NCBI RefSeq assembly: GCF_018613675.1
Contig: NZ_JAGGPQ010000005.1
Coordinates: forward strand, 1 to 64,000
DNA from: Arthrobacter sp. ISL-85
Lineage (GTDB): Bacteria > Actinomycetota > Actinomycetes > Actinomycetales > Micrococcaceae
DNA: 64,000 bases
Direction: 5' to 3'
The notes beneath the pieces were generated by a model. It made no database searches. It saw only the letters and a list, made by a program, of their open reading frames with translations, and was not told the origin of the DNA. Shown here piece after piece: positions 45,469 to 57,078 of this stretch (position 1 is its first letter; every line of letters begins with the position of its first letter). Made by a program: the position numbers and the translations under genes.

Positions 45469-46785
45469 ATGAAACTGCGCGCTGATCAGACCGGAGACCG
45501 TGGCCTTCCCATGCCCTTATGGCTGCAGGGTGGCCTTGAAGCGGCGCAGGCAGCCATCATTTCGGCGCTGGTGGTCGTGGCGCCCATCGTGGCTGTCTGG
45601 GCCACAGCGGGTTTCCAGAACGGGCAGTTCGAGGTCCTGGCACGTCTGGCAGGGCAGTCCTGGCTCCTGGTCCACGGGGTGCCGTTGGAACTTGCCGGCG
45701 CCGGCACCGGGGCCGCCAGCCACGGCGGATCGGGCATCCTGAACCTGATTCCCCTGGGCCTGACCCTGATCCCATTCCTCCTGGCCTGGCGCGCCGGCCG
45801 CCGGCTGGCCCGCGCCTCCTACACGGACCAGCTGTGGCAGGCGCTGCTTGGCTCGTGGGCAGTCTATGCAGCGTTCGGTGCGGCCACGGGGTTCGTCTGC
45901 CGCAACGCCGACGTCGTCATCAACCTTTGGTACGCCATGCTGGTTCCCCTGGTTCCATTCGGGCTCGGCATGGTGATTGGGGCGCGGAGGGAAGCAGGGT
46001 CCTGGAGCCGGCTCATCGGCGTTGACGCGGTGGACTGGATATCGCGCACCAGCCAGCATTCCCGCTGGGCCGGATCATACTTTGCTTCCGCGGCGAAGGC
46101 AGGGTTCGTTGCCGTGTTTTCGGCCCTCACCCTGGCCGCAGCGCTGCTGGCCGTTGACCTGTTCATCCACTGGAACCTGGTGGTGTCCGTTTATGAAGCG
46201 CTCGACGCCGGCCCGGTGGGAGGTGCCGCCCTCACCATCGCGCAGCTTGGCTTCCTCCCCAACCTCGTGGTCTTCGCCCTCGCCTGGACATCCGGCGCCG
46301 GCTTTGCCATGGGGGCCGGCTCCCAGGCGGGGGCACTGGGTACTGCCGTCGGACCGCTTCCGTCCATACCAGTCCTGGCGGCCATCCCGTCGGGGACCCT
46401 GGACTATGCTTTCGTTGCCCTGATCGTTCCGGTGCTGGCAGGCGTCATGGCGGGATGGTGGTTCCTCCGGGAGGGCGAGAACCACTTCGATGAGTGGCTC
46501 GCCATCAAGGTCCACGCGCGCTGGTTCACGGCAACTGCCTCCACCCTGGTGCTCGGCGTGCTGGCTGGACTGGCTGCCGGACTGTTGACCATGTGCCTGG
46601 CCTGGATGGCCAGGGGATCAGCCGGCCTTGGGCGCCTCACCGCCATCGGACCGGACCCGTTGTGGACAGGACTATGGGTGGCCGCCGAGGTGGGTGCCGG
46701 CGTCGTCATTGGCTACGCGGCCGGGCCGTGGCTGGAAAGGGAGAAAATCCGGGCGGCGGAACAGGACGCCGAACTGGTCCACTAG
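45469..46785 (+). CDS. DUF6350-like integral membrane protein
   Basis: From ATG 45469 (weak GGAACA site) the 438-residue protein has about ten membrane helices with loops rich in Gly and Trp. Marks include GGLEAAQAAIISALVVVAPI, HGGSGILNLIPLGLTLIPFLLAWRAGRRLARAS and AQLGFLPNLVVFALAWTSGAGFAMG. Relatives usually sit directly upstream of purN/purH in actinobacteria, as here. Function unknown. Confidence 0.85.
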   Translation: MKLRADQTGDRGLPMPLWLQGGLEAAQAAIISALVVVAPIVAVWATAGFQNGQFEVLARLAGQSWLLVHGVPLELAGAGTGAASHGGSGILNLIPLGLTLIPFLLAWRAGRRLARASYTDQLWQALLGSWAVYAAFGAATGFVCRNADVVINLWYAMLVPLVPFGLGMVIGARREAGSWSRLIGVDAVDWISRTSQHSRWAGSYFASAAKAGFVAVFSALTLAAALLAVDLFIHWNLVVSVYEALDAGPVGGAALTIAQLGFLPNLVVFALAWTSGAGFAMGAGSQAGALGTAVGPLPSIPVLAAIPSGTLDYAFVALIVPVLAGVMAGWWFLREGENHFDEWLAIKVHARWFTATASTLVLGVLAGLAAGLLTMCLAWMARGSAGLGRLTAIGPDPLWTGLWVAAEVGAGVVIGYAAGPWLEREKIRAAEQDAELVH

Positions 46786-46797
46786 GACCTGCCGGGA

Positions 46798-47229
46798 TCA
46801 GCGGACGTTGGTGGGCAGGACATCCTGGAACTGCACCATGCATGCGTGGGTGGCCCGGTCCGTCAGCGCCCGGCCCAGGCAGGCCTGGTACTCGCGCACC
46901 TGGTTGAACAGGACCAGGGTGGTGACAATCAGCAGCACCATGACGGCCGCAACCACCAGCCCCGAAATGGTGCCCAAAAGGACCAGCTTGGACTCCTTCA
47001 GCCGGATTGCCCGGACCAGCAGGACTATCCCCAGAACCAGGCTCGCGGCGGTGAGCAGAATGGTCAGCCACAGATAACTGACGTCCAGCTGGTATACGAA
47101 GAACGCCCCGAGCACCGACACCACGAACGTCCGGAACAGGGTGTGGGTCTTGGCGAGGGAGGCTTTTCCCGCCTCGCTGAGCGGGGGTTTGGCCTGCTGC
47201 TGCCCGCTTCGGCCCGGTGCTCTGTTCAT
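46798..47229 (-). CDS. Small three- to four-helix membrane protein
   Basis: ATG 47229 follows GGAAAA. The 143-residue protein has a basic N-terminus and hydrophobic segments at about 35-55 (TFVVSVLGAFFVYQLDVSYL), 58-78 and 88-112 (ISGLVVAAVMVLLIVTTLVL), then a short C-terminal tail with two Cys (YQACLG, HACMVQ) that may form a disulfide outside. No family recognised. It is divergent from purN. Confidence 0.72.
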   Translation of the reverse strand: MNRAPGRSGQQQAKPPLSEAGKASLAKTHTLFRTFVVSVLGAFFVYQLDVSYLWLTILLTAASLVLGIVLLVRAIRLKESKLVLLGTISGLVVAAVMVLLIVTTLVLFNQVREYQACLGRALTDRATHACMVQFQDVLPTNVR

Positions 47230-47267
47230 TTTTCCAGCGTACGCGAGCCTGCACCTAAGCTGGACCA

Positions 47268-47849
47268 ATGCGTATCGTCGTCCTCGTTTCCGGAACAGGG
47301 TCCAATCTCCAGGCAGTTATCGACGCCGTCCAAGCGGGGGAGCTCGGCCTGGAAATTGCCGCGGTGGGAGCCGACCGCCCAGGGACCTACGGCGTCGAGC
47401 GCTCCGCTGCCGCCGGTATTCCCACCTTTGTGGTGGACTTCAAGGCCTACCCGGACCGCGCCGACTGGAACGCCGCGCTGACCCAGGCCGTGGCCGCCTA
47501 CAAGCCGGACGTGGTGGTTTCCTCGGGGTTCATGCGGATCGTCAGCCCGGGCTTTATCGATGCCTTCAGCGGCAGGTACCTCAACACGCACCCCGCGCTG
47601 CTCCCCGCGTTCCCCGGCGCCCACGGCGTGCGCGATGCGATGGCGTACGGCGTTAAGGTCACCGGCTGCACGGTGCATTGGGCGGACGCCGGGGTGGACA
47701 CCGGCCCCATCATCGCCCAGGAGGCCGTGGCCATCGAGGACTCCGACACCGAGGAAACCCTGCACGAACGCATCAAGGTGGTGGAGCGCCGGCTCCTGGT
47801 CTCCACGCTGGCCGCCCTCGCCGCGGACCCGTCGTTCACCGCCTCCTAG
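47268..47849 (+). CDS. purN: Phosphoribosylglycinamide formyltransferase
   Basis: The 193-residue enzyme transfers a formyl group from 10-formyl-THF to GAR in purine synthesis. It shows VLVSGTGSNLQAVIDA, VVSSGFMRIVSPGFI, the catalytic Asn-His-Asp in YLNTHPALLPAFPGAHG and GCTVHWADAGVDTGPII. purH, usually its direct neighbour, follows on the same strand after an oppositely oriented MFS gene. Confidence 0.96.
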   Translation: MRIVVLVSGTGSNLQAVIDAVQAGELGLEIAAVGADRPGTYGVERSAAAGIPTFVVDFKAYPDRADWNAALTQAVAAYKPDVVVSSGFMRIVSPGFIDAFSGRYLNTHPALLPAFPGAHGVRDAMAYGVKVTGCTVHWADAGVDTGPIIAQEAVAIEDSDTEETLHERIKVVERRLLVSTLAALAADPSFTAS

Positions 47850-47857
47850 GCCGCCCT

Positions 47858-47936
47858 CGACGCGCACTGTCCGTTTCGATTCGCATATGCCGTTTCGCGG
47901 CCCACATACTGTGCGCGCCGGGGAACGTGCGCGTCG
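47858..47936. repeat. Structured intergenic element with 10-bp terminal inverted repeat
   Basis: CGACGCGCAC (47858-47867) and GTGCGCGTCG (47927-47936) are perfect complements 59 bases apart. Inside are two CCGTTTCG copies (about 47870 and 47890) and GTGCGCGCC. It lies between convergent genes and could be a terminator or a dispersed intergenic repeat. Confidence 0.45.
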
Positions 47937-47965
47937 AAAATGAATAAGCGCGTAGCGGAAAGCGG

Positions 47966-49318
47966 CTACTGCAGGCGGGCCTGGCGGGTTTCAGGGGAGA
48001 AGAACGCCATCCACAGAACGGAGGCCAGCACCAGGGCGCCGGCCAGGGCGAAGGAGGTGGCCAGCCCGAATTCCGGCCAGAAGTAGTTGGCAAAGATCAA
48101 CGGTCCAAAACCCGCTCCCAGGCGCGAGAACGTGGACGCCCAGCCGAACCCGGTGCCGCGCAGCTCGGTGGGATAAAGCTCGGACACATACGCATAGAGC
48201 ACCGGAATGGCCACCTGCACAACGAAACCGAACACCAGCAGCCAGAACACCGCGGCCGTGGGGATATCCACCACGAACGCCACGATCACCAAAGTCAGCG
48301 CCGACAGCGGCCCGGTGATGGCGAGGATCCACTTGCGGCCCACCCGCTCCACCAGCAGCGCCGCCACCACAACGCCCAGGAAGCCGACGGCGGCCATGGA
48401 CGCCGTGGTGATGAACGCCTTGTATTCGGCGAACCCGGCGCCGATCAGGATCCGCGGCATCCACGTCAGGGACAGGTAATACACCAGCAGGATGCTGAAG
48501 AACAGGGCCCAGGCAGCCGCGGTGATCTTCCAGTCGAACTGCCACACCGAGCGCAGCTGGGTCCAGGCACTGCCGGCGGAAAGCCGCGGGACATCCCGGG
48601 CATCGGGAAGGCTGTAGGCGCGCGGTTCCGCCCCCGTGGCTTCCACCAGTCCGTCAATGATCCTGGCGGCCTCCTCCCGCCGGCCTTTCCGGATCAGGAA
48701 CAGCGGGGACTCCGGCACGCTGCGCCGGATCCAGAAGACCAGCAGGGCCGGCAGCACCATCACCAGCATGGTCAGGCGCCAGTCGCCGTAGAGGGCCACC
48801 AGGCCGGCCGAGACGAACCCCGCCAGGGCTGCGCCGACAGGCCACCAGCCGTCCATGGCAGTAAGCACCTTGCCGCGCTGCTTCCGGGGGGTGAACTCAC
48901 CCACCAGTGCGTAATCCACCGGAATGCAGCCGCCCAGGCCAAACCCGGCCATGAACCGGAAGACGCAGAACCAGATGAAGTCGGGGGCGAATGCGCCCAG
49001 GACGGTGAACACGGAGAACAGCAGCAGCGTGGCGGTGAAGGCCTTCTTCCGCCCCAGGGTGTCCGCGATGGTTCCCCAGATGAAGGCGCCCAGGGCCATG
49101 CCGACCAGGTTCGCGGTGCCCACCCAGGCCGCCTCCCCGGCGGAGAGTGACCAGTGTTTGGACAGCAATGGAATGAGGATGCCGTTCAGGGTGACATCCC
49201 AGGCGTCGAACATGAAGCCGAGGCCCCCGATCAGGAAGATCCTGCCCTGGACTTTCCATCGCCAGGGTAGTTCCTGGACCACCTGTTCGCCGCTGGGCAC
49301 AGTGGTGTAAGTATTCAT
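47966..49318 (-). CDS. MFS transporter of the sugar/metabolite:H+ symporter family
   Basis: AGGAGG precedes ATG 49318. The 450-residue protein has 12 helices with family motifs GTIADTLGRKKAF, RFMAGFGLGGCIPVDYALVGEFTP-like pattern, DGWWPVG, RRSVPESPLFLIRKGR and ELYPTELRGTGFGW. Substrate unknown; aromatic acids or sugars are typical. It interrupts purN and purH, facing the other way. Confidence 0.9.
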   Translation of the reverse strand: MNTYTTVPSGEQVVQELPWRWKVQGRIFLIGGLGFMFDAWDVTLNGILIPLLSKHWSLSAGEAAWVGTANLVGMALGAFIWGTIADTLGRKKAFTATLLLFSVFTVLGAFAPDFIWFCVFRFMAGFGLGGCIPVDYALVGEFTPRKQRGKVLTAMDGWWPVGAALAGFVSAGLVALYGDWRLTMLVMVLPALLVFWIRRSVPESPLFLIRKGRREEAARIIDGLVEATGAEPRAYSLPDARDVPRLSAGSAWTQLRSVWQFDWKITAAAWALFFSILLVYYLSLTWMPRILIGAGFAEYKAFITTASMAAVGFLGVVVAALLVERVGRKWILAITGPLSALTLVIVAFVVDIPTAAVFWLLVFGFVVQVAIPVLYAYVSELYPTELRGTGFGWASTFSRLGAGFGPLIFANYFWPEFGLATSFALAGALVLASVLWMAFFSPETRQARLQ

Positions 49319-49462
49319 CGCCGCCTCCTGTTGAAAACTCTAGCGGGGGCCCTGCGGCGTTCACACTCCGGGAGGCACAAGGGGCAACCGCGCCCTTCGC
49401 GATAAACTGGCCCCATCCCCACCAACCGCGGCCCTGTTCCGCGAGAAAAGACGGAGACATTT

Positions 49463-51148
49463 GTGAGCTTCACGCAGCATGAGCGCGTATCCATTGACCG
49501 TGTGCCCATCCGCCGGGCCTTGATCTCGGTTTACGACAAGACCGGTCTGGAGGAGCTCGCCGCAGGCCTGCACGCAGCGGGCGTGAAGCTGGTCTCAACC
49601 GGTTCCACCGCGAAGAAGATCGCCGCGGCGGGCATTCCCGTGCAGGAGGTTGAAGAAGTCACGGGTTCACCCGAGATGCTGGACGGCCGCGTCAAGACGC
49701 TGCACCCGCGCGTCCACGGCGGCATCCTGGCAGACCGCCGGGTTCCGGCCCACATGGAAACCCTCGCCAGCATGGACATCGAAGCCTTCGATCTTGTGGT
49801 GGTGAACCTCTACCCCTTCGTGGAGACCGTCAAGTCCGGTGCCGCGCAGGACGACGTCGTGGAGCAGATCGACATCGGAGGCCCCGCCATGGTGCGGTCG
49901 GCAGCGAAGAACCATGCCGCCGTCGCCATTGTGGTGGACCCGAATTTCTACGGCCAGGTGGTGGAAGCTGCTGCCGCCGGCGGCTTCGACCTGAAGACCC
50001 GCCGCCGGCTCGCCGCCAAGGCATTCGCGCACACCGCCGCGTACGACAACGCCGTGGCCACCTGGACCGCCGGCCAGTTCCTGGATGAGGACGGCGACGG
50101 CGTCATCGACTGGCCCGCCTACGCCGGCCTGTCCCTGGAACGCTCAGAGGTCCTGCGCTACGGCGAAAACCCCCACCAGCAGGCCGCACTGTACGTGGAC
50201 AAGGCCGCGCCGGTTGGCATCGCCCAGGCGGACCAGCTGCACGGCAAGGCCATGAGCTACAACAACTTCGTTGACGCCGACGCTGCCCTGCGTGCCGCCT
50301 ACGACTTCAGCGAACCCGCCGTTGCCATCATCAAGCACGCCAACCCGTGCGGTGTTGCCGTGGGTTCGGCAGACGCCGCCGACCCCATCGCCGATGCCCA
50401 CGCCAAGGCCCACGCCTGCGATCCGGTCTCCGCGTTCGGCGGCGTCATCGCCGCGAACCGCACCGTCACTGCCGGCATGGCCAACACTGTCAAGGACATC
50501 TTCACCGAGGTGGTCATCGCCCCCGGCTTCGAACCCGAGGCCGTGGAGATCCTTTCCAAGAAGAAGAACATCCGCCTGCTCGCCCTGCCGGAGGGCTACG
50601 GCCGCTACCCCACGGAGTTCCGCCAGGTCTCCGGCGGCATGCTGGTGCAGGTCAGCGACAAGGTGGACGCCGACGGCGACAACCCCGCCAACTGGACCCT
50701 CGCCGCCGGTGCAGCCGCGGATGAGAAGACCCTCGCCGACCTCGCCTTCGCCTGGACAGCGTGCCGGGCAGCGAAGTCCAACGCGATCCTGCTCGCCGAC
50801 AACGGAGCCGCCGTCGGCATCGGCATGGGCCAGGTCAACCGGCTTGACTCCTGCCGGCTGGCCGTGGAACGTGCCAACACCCTTGGCGTCACCGTCCAGT
50901 CCGACGTCGAAGGCGCCGGCGGTGCCTCCAACGCGGACGCGAGCGGCGCTCCCCAGCGGGCCCGCGGCGCCGTGGCCGCCTCCGACGCGTTCTTCCCGTT
51001 CGCGGACGGCCTGGAGATCCTGATCGACGCCGGCGTGCGCGCGGTGGTACAGCCCGGCGGCTCGGTCCGGGACGAGGAAGTGGTTGCGGCGGCGAACGCT
51101 GCCGGCATCACGATGTACTTCACCGGGGCCCGCCACTTCTTCCACTAA
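49463..51148 (+). CDS. purH: Bifunctional AICAR formyltransferase / IMP cyclohydrolase
   Basis: GTG 49463 with CGGAGA upstream gives 561 residues, full length for PurH. The N-terminal IMPCH domain has [40 protein letters not shown] and [15 protein letters not shown]. The AICARFT domain has [46 protein letters not shown] and the C-terminal [31 protein letters not shown]. It catalyses the last two steps to IMP. Confidence 0.98.
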   Translation: MSFTQHERVSIDRVPIRRALISVYDKTGLEELAAGLHAAGVKLVSTGSTAKKIAAAGIPVQEVEEVTGSPEMLDGRVKTLHPRVHGGILADRRVPAHMETLASMDIEAFDLVVVNLYPFVETVKSGAAQDDVVEQIDIGGPAMVRSAAKNHAAVAIVVDPNFYGQVVEAAAAGGFDLKTRRRLAAKAFAHTAAYDNAVATWTAGQFLDEDGDGVIDWPAYAGLSLERSEVLRYGENPHQQAALYVDKAAPVGIAQADQLHGKAMSYNNFVDADAALRAAYDFSEPAVAIIKHANPCGVAVGSADAADPIADAHAKAHACDPVSAFGGVIAANRTVTAGMANTVKDIFTEVVIAPGFEPEAVEILSKKKNIRLLALPEGYGRYPTEFRQVSGGMLVQVSDKVDADGDNPANWTLAAGAAADEKTLADLAFAWTACRAAKSNAILLADNGAAVGIGMGQVNRLDSCRLAVERANTLGVTVQSDVEGAGGASNADASGAPQRARGAVAASDAFFPFADGLEILIDAGVRAVVQPGGSVRDEEVVAAANAAGITMYFTGARHFFH

Positions 51149-51217
51149 TTCCCACCGCCGCCCTAACCTTGCTGGCGCTGGGCCAGGGAACCCTGGCGGC
51201 GTGGGCCCAGGTCAAAT

Positions 51218-51262
51218 GACGACGGCGCCCGCCCCCTGCGATTGGGGACGGGCGCCGTCGTC
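51218..51262. terminator. Bidirectional terminator between purH and the protease unit
   Basis: A perfect 14-bp stem (51218-51231 with 51249-51262) with further C/G pairing in its loop lies between the convergent units. Confidence 0.75.
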
Positions 51263-51274
51263 GTATGTTCTGGA

Positions 51275-51445
51275 TCAGTCCTGGTCTTCTTGGCGTGGGC
51301 CAGGCTTGGGAAGCTGGATCTCCCGGGGCTTCGCCTCCGCCATCCGCTCCTCTGTCCAGTATTCGAGGACTTCCTCGGGCGACTGGCTCAGGTCGATATG
51401 GCTGACGGGATCCTCACCCGGCTCAGGTTTAGGAGACTGCCGCAT
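51275..51445 (-). CDS. Small protein carrying the protease propeptide motif
   Basis: An ATG at 51445 lies inside the 3' end of the trypsin-like protease gene (17-base overlap, other frame) and opens 56 codons that end at TGA 51275, just before the terminator. The product is acidic and Pro-rich with no signal peptide. Residues 28-40 read EYWTEERMAEAKP. The protease's own pro-region has DYWTPERMQSAVP at residues 55-67. The overlap suggests coupled translation with the protease. A role as inhibitor, folding helper or regulator is inference; the gene may have gone unannotated because of its size. Confidence 0.6.
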   Translation of the reverse strand: MRQSPKPEPGEDPVSHIDLSQSPEEVLEYWTEERMAEAKPREIQLPKPGPRQEDQD

Positions 51446-52394
51446 TGTTGTAGGTGGCCTGGATAACGGCGCCCCAGTACGGGCCGTACATCACGGCGGA
51501 GCCGTTGTAGCCGTAGCTGTTGATGGAGTTCTGGACGCCGTCCGAGCCGACGCCGAGGAACCATGGACCGCCTGAGGAGCCGCCCGTCATGTCACAACGG
51601 ATCCCCTGGGTGCCGAACTGCGGGTTGTTGGTATCGTCCTTGGCCACGCCGTTGCAGCTCCAGAGGGACGTACCGTCGAACGGTGCAGCCTGCGGGTAGC
51701 CGTAGGCCGTGTAGGACTGGCCCCGTGCCTGGTTGAAGGCTGTGCCTGAGCCACCCACGACGTCCGTGAGGAGGCGGCCCTTGCTGTCCGGGTTGACCAC
51801 GGCAAACCCGGTGTCATAGGTCATGTCGCCGCTGGAAACCCACTGGGTGGGGGCGTACAAGGCCTTGGCGGTCCACTTGCCGTAGGGTGCGGCGCCGTTG
51901 TCGTAGGCAGGCACGAAGACGAAGTTGGTGGCGTACGCGCCACTCTCATTCACGCAGTGTCCGGCAGTGGCTACAGTGCTGTGGTTGCCCGAGTTAAGCG
52001 CGTTGCCGGAGCACACATAGTTGGTAGTGCCCATGGTGAAGAAGACCTTGCCGATATGCGAAACGGGGTTCTCGCTCTGGGCGATGGTGGACTTGCCTTT
52101 GGTTCCCTTAGTGGTGGCAGGCTTGCCCTTCTGTACCAGGAGGGGGCTGGAGCGGTTGCCGCGTTCCAGGGCCTTGCCGGCAAGGGTGTCACCGGGAACG
52201 GCGCTCTGCATCCGCTCGGGAGTCCAGTAATCTGCTGCGCCGCCGGCGTCAACGGTGACGCTGGCGACGGACGGGTTTGCGTTTCCTTCGGACGGTGCCG
52301 GGGCGGCTGAAGCCCCGCCGGCCGAGGTAAGCGCAAGCACGGCGGCCGCCGAAAAAGTCAGGAGGCCGGAAGCCAGAGACCTGGTGCGTGTCAT
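51429..52394 (-). CDS. Secreted trypsin-like serine protease
   Basis: AGGAC precedes ATG 52394. The 321-residue protein has a signal peptide (to ASA, about 30), a propeptide with YWTPERM (56-62), and a chymotrypsin-fold domain. The catalytic triad is His146 in TAGHC, Asp194 in TYDTG and Ser274 in TGGSSGGPW; Cys128/Cys147 and Cys247/Cys267 could form disulfides. It resembles V8/trypsin-like peptidases of actinobacteria. Downstream and overlapping lies a 56-residue gene that shares its pro-motif. Confidence 0.92.
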   Translation of the reverse strand: MTRTRSLASGLLTFSAAAVLALTSAGGASAAPAPSEGNANPSVASVTVDAGGAADYWTPERMQSAVPGDTLAGKALERGNRSSPLLVQKGKPATTKGTKGKSTIAQSENPVSHIGKVFFTMGTTNYVCSGNALNSGNHSTVATAGHCVNESGAYATNFVFVPAYDNGAAPYGKWTAKALYAPTQWVSSGDMTYDTGFAVVNPDSKGRLLTDVVGGSGTAFNQARGQSYTAYGYPQAAPFDGTSLWSCNGVAKDDTNNPQFGTQGIRCDMTGGSSGGPWFLGVGSDGVQNSINSYGYNGSAVMYGPYWGAVIQATYNNAAVS

Positions 52395-54941
<2,547 letters not shown>

Positions 54942-54956
54942 CACGGGCCGGTAAGG

Positions 54957-55025
54957 CATAAAGAAGCGGTGCCCTGGTTTTGAACTGCTCCAGTTCATTT
55001 TCTACCGGGCACCGCTTCTTTTCCG
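54957..55025 (+). terminator. Terminator of icd
   Basis: A perfect 15-bp outer stem (54960-54974 with 55007-55021) encloses a GAACTG/CAGTTC inner hairpin and ends in CTTCTTTT. Confidence 0.85.
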
Positions 55026-55047
55026 TTGTAGCGTCTGCAGCGCGGAC

Positions 55048-55554
55048 TCAGTTCTTGCCTTTGCCCTTGTCGCCGTTGTTGTTCTTGCCTGCGTCCGCTC
55101 CGTTGCCGGCGGCGTTGCCCTGGGCGGGCGCGGGAGCCGCCTGAGAAGCTGGTGCCGGTGCGGGTGGGGGAGTCTGTGCTGCTTGGGCGGCGGCGATGCG
55201 GGCGTCCTCGGCAGCTTTCGCGGCCGCGGCCTGGGCGGCGACGGCTTCATCGAGGTCTGCCCGGACCGCGGTGGCCACGGTGGTGATGCTGCGGCGCCGC
55301 TCTTCGGAAACCTGGCCCTTCGCCTTCGCCGCGGAAAGATCCGCATCGAGACCGTCCAATGCCTTCAGCGCCGACACCGGATCGTTCTGGGACGAAGCCT
55401 GGGTTACCTCCAGGACCCGGGCCTGGAGCTGGGTTGCGGCTTCGCGCTGCAGCCCGTTTCCAGGGGCCGCACAGGCATTGAGGAGGGTTGCCGCCAGCAG
55501 GGCCGCCGCTCCGGCAAGCAGCAGCCGGCCCGGGGCTTCCCGCAACAGGGTCAC
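55048..55554 (-). CDS. Lipoprotein coupled to a Ser/Thr kinase
   Basis: GTG 55554 overlaps the kinase stop (GTGA). The 168-residue protein has a lipoprotein signal (AATLLNAC), a helical middle (AATQLQARVLEVTQASSQND, LDGLDADLSAAKAKGQV) and an Ala/Pro-rich tail ending in a Lys/Gly/Asn-rich stretch (GKNNNGDKGKGKN). It should sit outside the membrane beside the kinase's extracytoplasmic part and may be its ligand or sensor partner. The longer frame to 55716 lies inside the kinase gene and is rejected. Confidence 0.75.
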   Translation of the reverse strand: MTLLREAPGRLLLAGAAALLAATLLNACAAPGNGLQREAATQLQARVLEVTQASSQNDPVSALKALDGLDADLSAAKAKGQVSEERRRSITTVATAVRADLDEAVAAQAAAAKAAEDARIAAAQAAQTPPPAPAPASQAAPAPAQGNAAGNGADAGKNNNGDKGKGKN

Positions 55555-56792
55555 GGGGCCACGCTCTTTTGGAGTTCCTGCAGATGGTCGCCAAGGACGC
55601 CGGTTACCGTGGGATAAGGGACCATGTCGGCGGGGCGCGCGGAGATGCTCATCATTACTGCGGCGGCGGCTGCGGCCACCACCAGGACACCGAGCACCAC
55701 GGCAAGCCAGATCCAACGGCTCCGTGACAGGCGGGGCTTGCCGGGGGCCTTGGCTGCCGATGAGCCGGCCGCCGTCCCGGACAAAGTCTTTGAAGCAGGT
55801 GAGGCAGGAGCCTCTGTGCCCGTGGCAGCTGCTGCCTCACGCACTTCGTCCACCGATTCTTCTGCGGTGATGGAGGGAGGGTGGAAGGGCATGGCGGGAA
55901 GCACCCGCGTGGTTTCCGGGGCCAGTTCTCCCGGCGTAGAGGCGGGGGAGACCAGGGCCTGGCGCAGCGACGTTTCGATGTCCGCGGCGGCCGGCCGTTC
56001 CAGTGGCTCGATGGCTGTCATGGAACGGATGAGGTCCGCCCACTCGGAGGGGACGTCGTCGGGGATTTCCGGGGCACGGTGGAGCCGGGCAACTGCAGAT
56101 TCCACCGCGCTGCCGGGGTATTCGATGGTGCCTTTGATGCACTCCAGCAGCACCAGTCCCAAAGAGTAGATGTCCGTGGCCGAAGACAGTGGCTTGCCGA
56201 GGGCCTGCTCGGGACTGAGGTAGGCCGCGGTGCCCACCATGGTGCCCGTGGACGTGAGCCGGGTGGAATCCACAATCCTGGCGATACCGAAATCCGTGAG
56301 CTTGGGGCGCAGCGGCTCGCCCGGCCGGATCTGCACCAGGAGTATATTGCCCGGTTTGATGTCGCGGTGGATAATGCCCAGGCCGTGCACGTATGCCAGG
56401 GCGTCGGCGATGCCTGCGCCAATGACGGACAGTTCTTCCAGCGGAACCCTGCTGTGCCTTATCCGGCTGCGCAGGTCCTGGCCCTCCACCAGTTCCATGG
56501 TCAGGAAGGGCCGGGGCTCATCCGGAATGCGATCATCGATACCGGCGTCGAAGAGGGTCACCAAACCCGGGTGATTGAGTGTGGCGAGGAGCCGTATTTC
56601 AGCTTCCTGCCGCTTTAGCTCATCCGCGTCCGGGGCCTGTGGGGCGAAGAGCTTCAGCGCCACATCGCGGCCCAGGTTTTCGTCCCGGGCGCAATACACC
56701 GACGACATTCCGCCGCGGCCTACAACTTCACCCAAACGGTAGCGACCGCCGACAACTTCATTCTTGATGGAGCTAGGCGATTCCGCCACCAT
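55551..56792 (-). CDS. Membrane-anchored eukaryotic-type Ser/Thr protein kinase
   Basis: GGGAGGAA precedes ATG 56792. The 413-residue protein has a kinase domain (17-275) with GRGGMSSVY, the Lys of VALKLF, catalytic HRDIKPGNILL, DFGIARI, activation-loop Thr/Ser (TSTGTMVGTAAYLSPEQ) and DIYSLGLVLLECI. A disordered Ala/Pro/Thr linker leads to one membrane helix (about 365-388) and only 25 residues outside. There are no PASTA repeats, so sensing may depend on the coupled lipoprotein. Confidence 0.95.
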   Translation of the reverse strand: MVAESPSSIKNEVVGGRYRLGEVVGRGGMSSVYCARDENLGRDVALKLFAPQAPDADELKRQEAEIRLLATLNHPGLVTLFDAGIDDRIPDEPRPFLTMELVEGQDLRSRIRHSRVPLEELSVIGAGIADALAYVHGLGIIHRDIKPGNILLVQIRPGEPLRPKLTDFGIARIVDSTRLTSTGTMVGTAAYLSPEQALGKPLSSATDIYSLGLVLLECIKGTIEYPGSAVESAVARLHRAPEIPDDVPSEWADLIRSMTAIEPLERPAAADIETSLRQALVSPASTPGELAPETTRVLPAMPFHPPSITAEESVDEVREAAAATGTEAPASPASKTLSGTAAGSSAAKAPGKPRLSRSRWIWLAVVLGVLVVAAAAAAVMMSISARPADMVPYPTVTGVLGDHLQELQKSVAP

Positions 56793-57078
56793 GACCGTTC
56801 CTCCCGGTGCGCTGCGGCACTGTCGTACCTCAAATTATACGGGCGGTAGGCCGGAACCTGTGATCAACCCAGGCCTTCCCGGCCTGGCACGCCGACGGTC
56901 CGGCGGCGATTTCGAACACCTTCGCCGCCGGACCATTGGCTACAAGGACATGTGTGCTGATGACATGTTTTTGTATTGCTGTTATTTTTCGGGGCCGCCG
57001 TCCTCCTTTCGTCAGCCCGCTGCGTGCTGCCGCTTCAGGCGCACATTTGCGGGCGCTTATCGCTTTGCCGTGAGGCCT

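Noticed and set aside
49319..49462. Possible ZTP riboswitch upstream of purH
   Set aside because: I looked for the conserved pfl-motif blocks and did not find them in this short leader.
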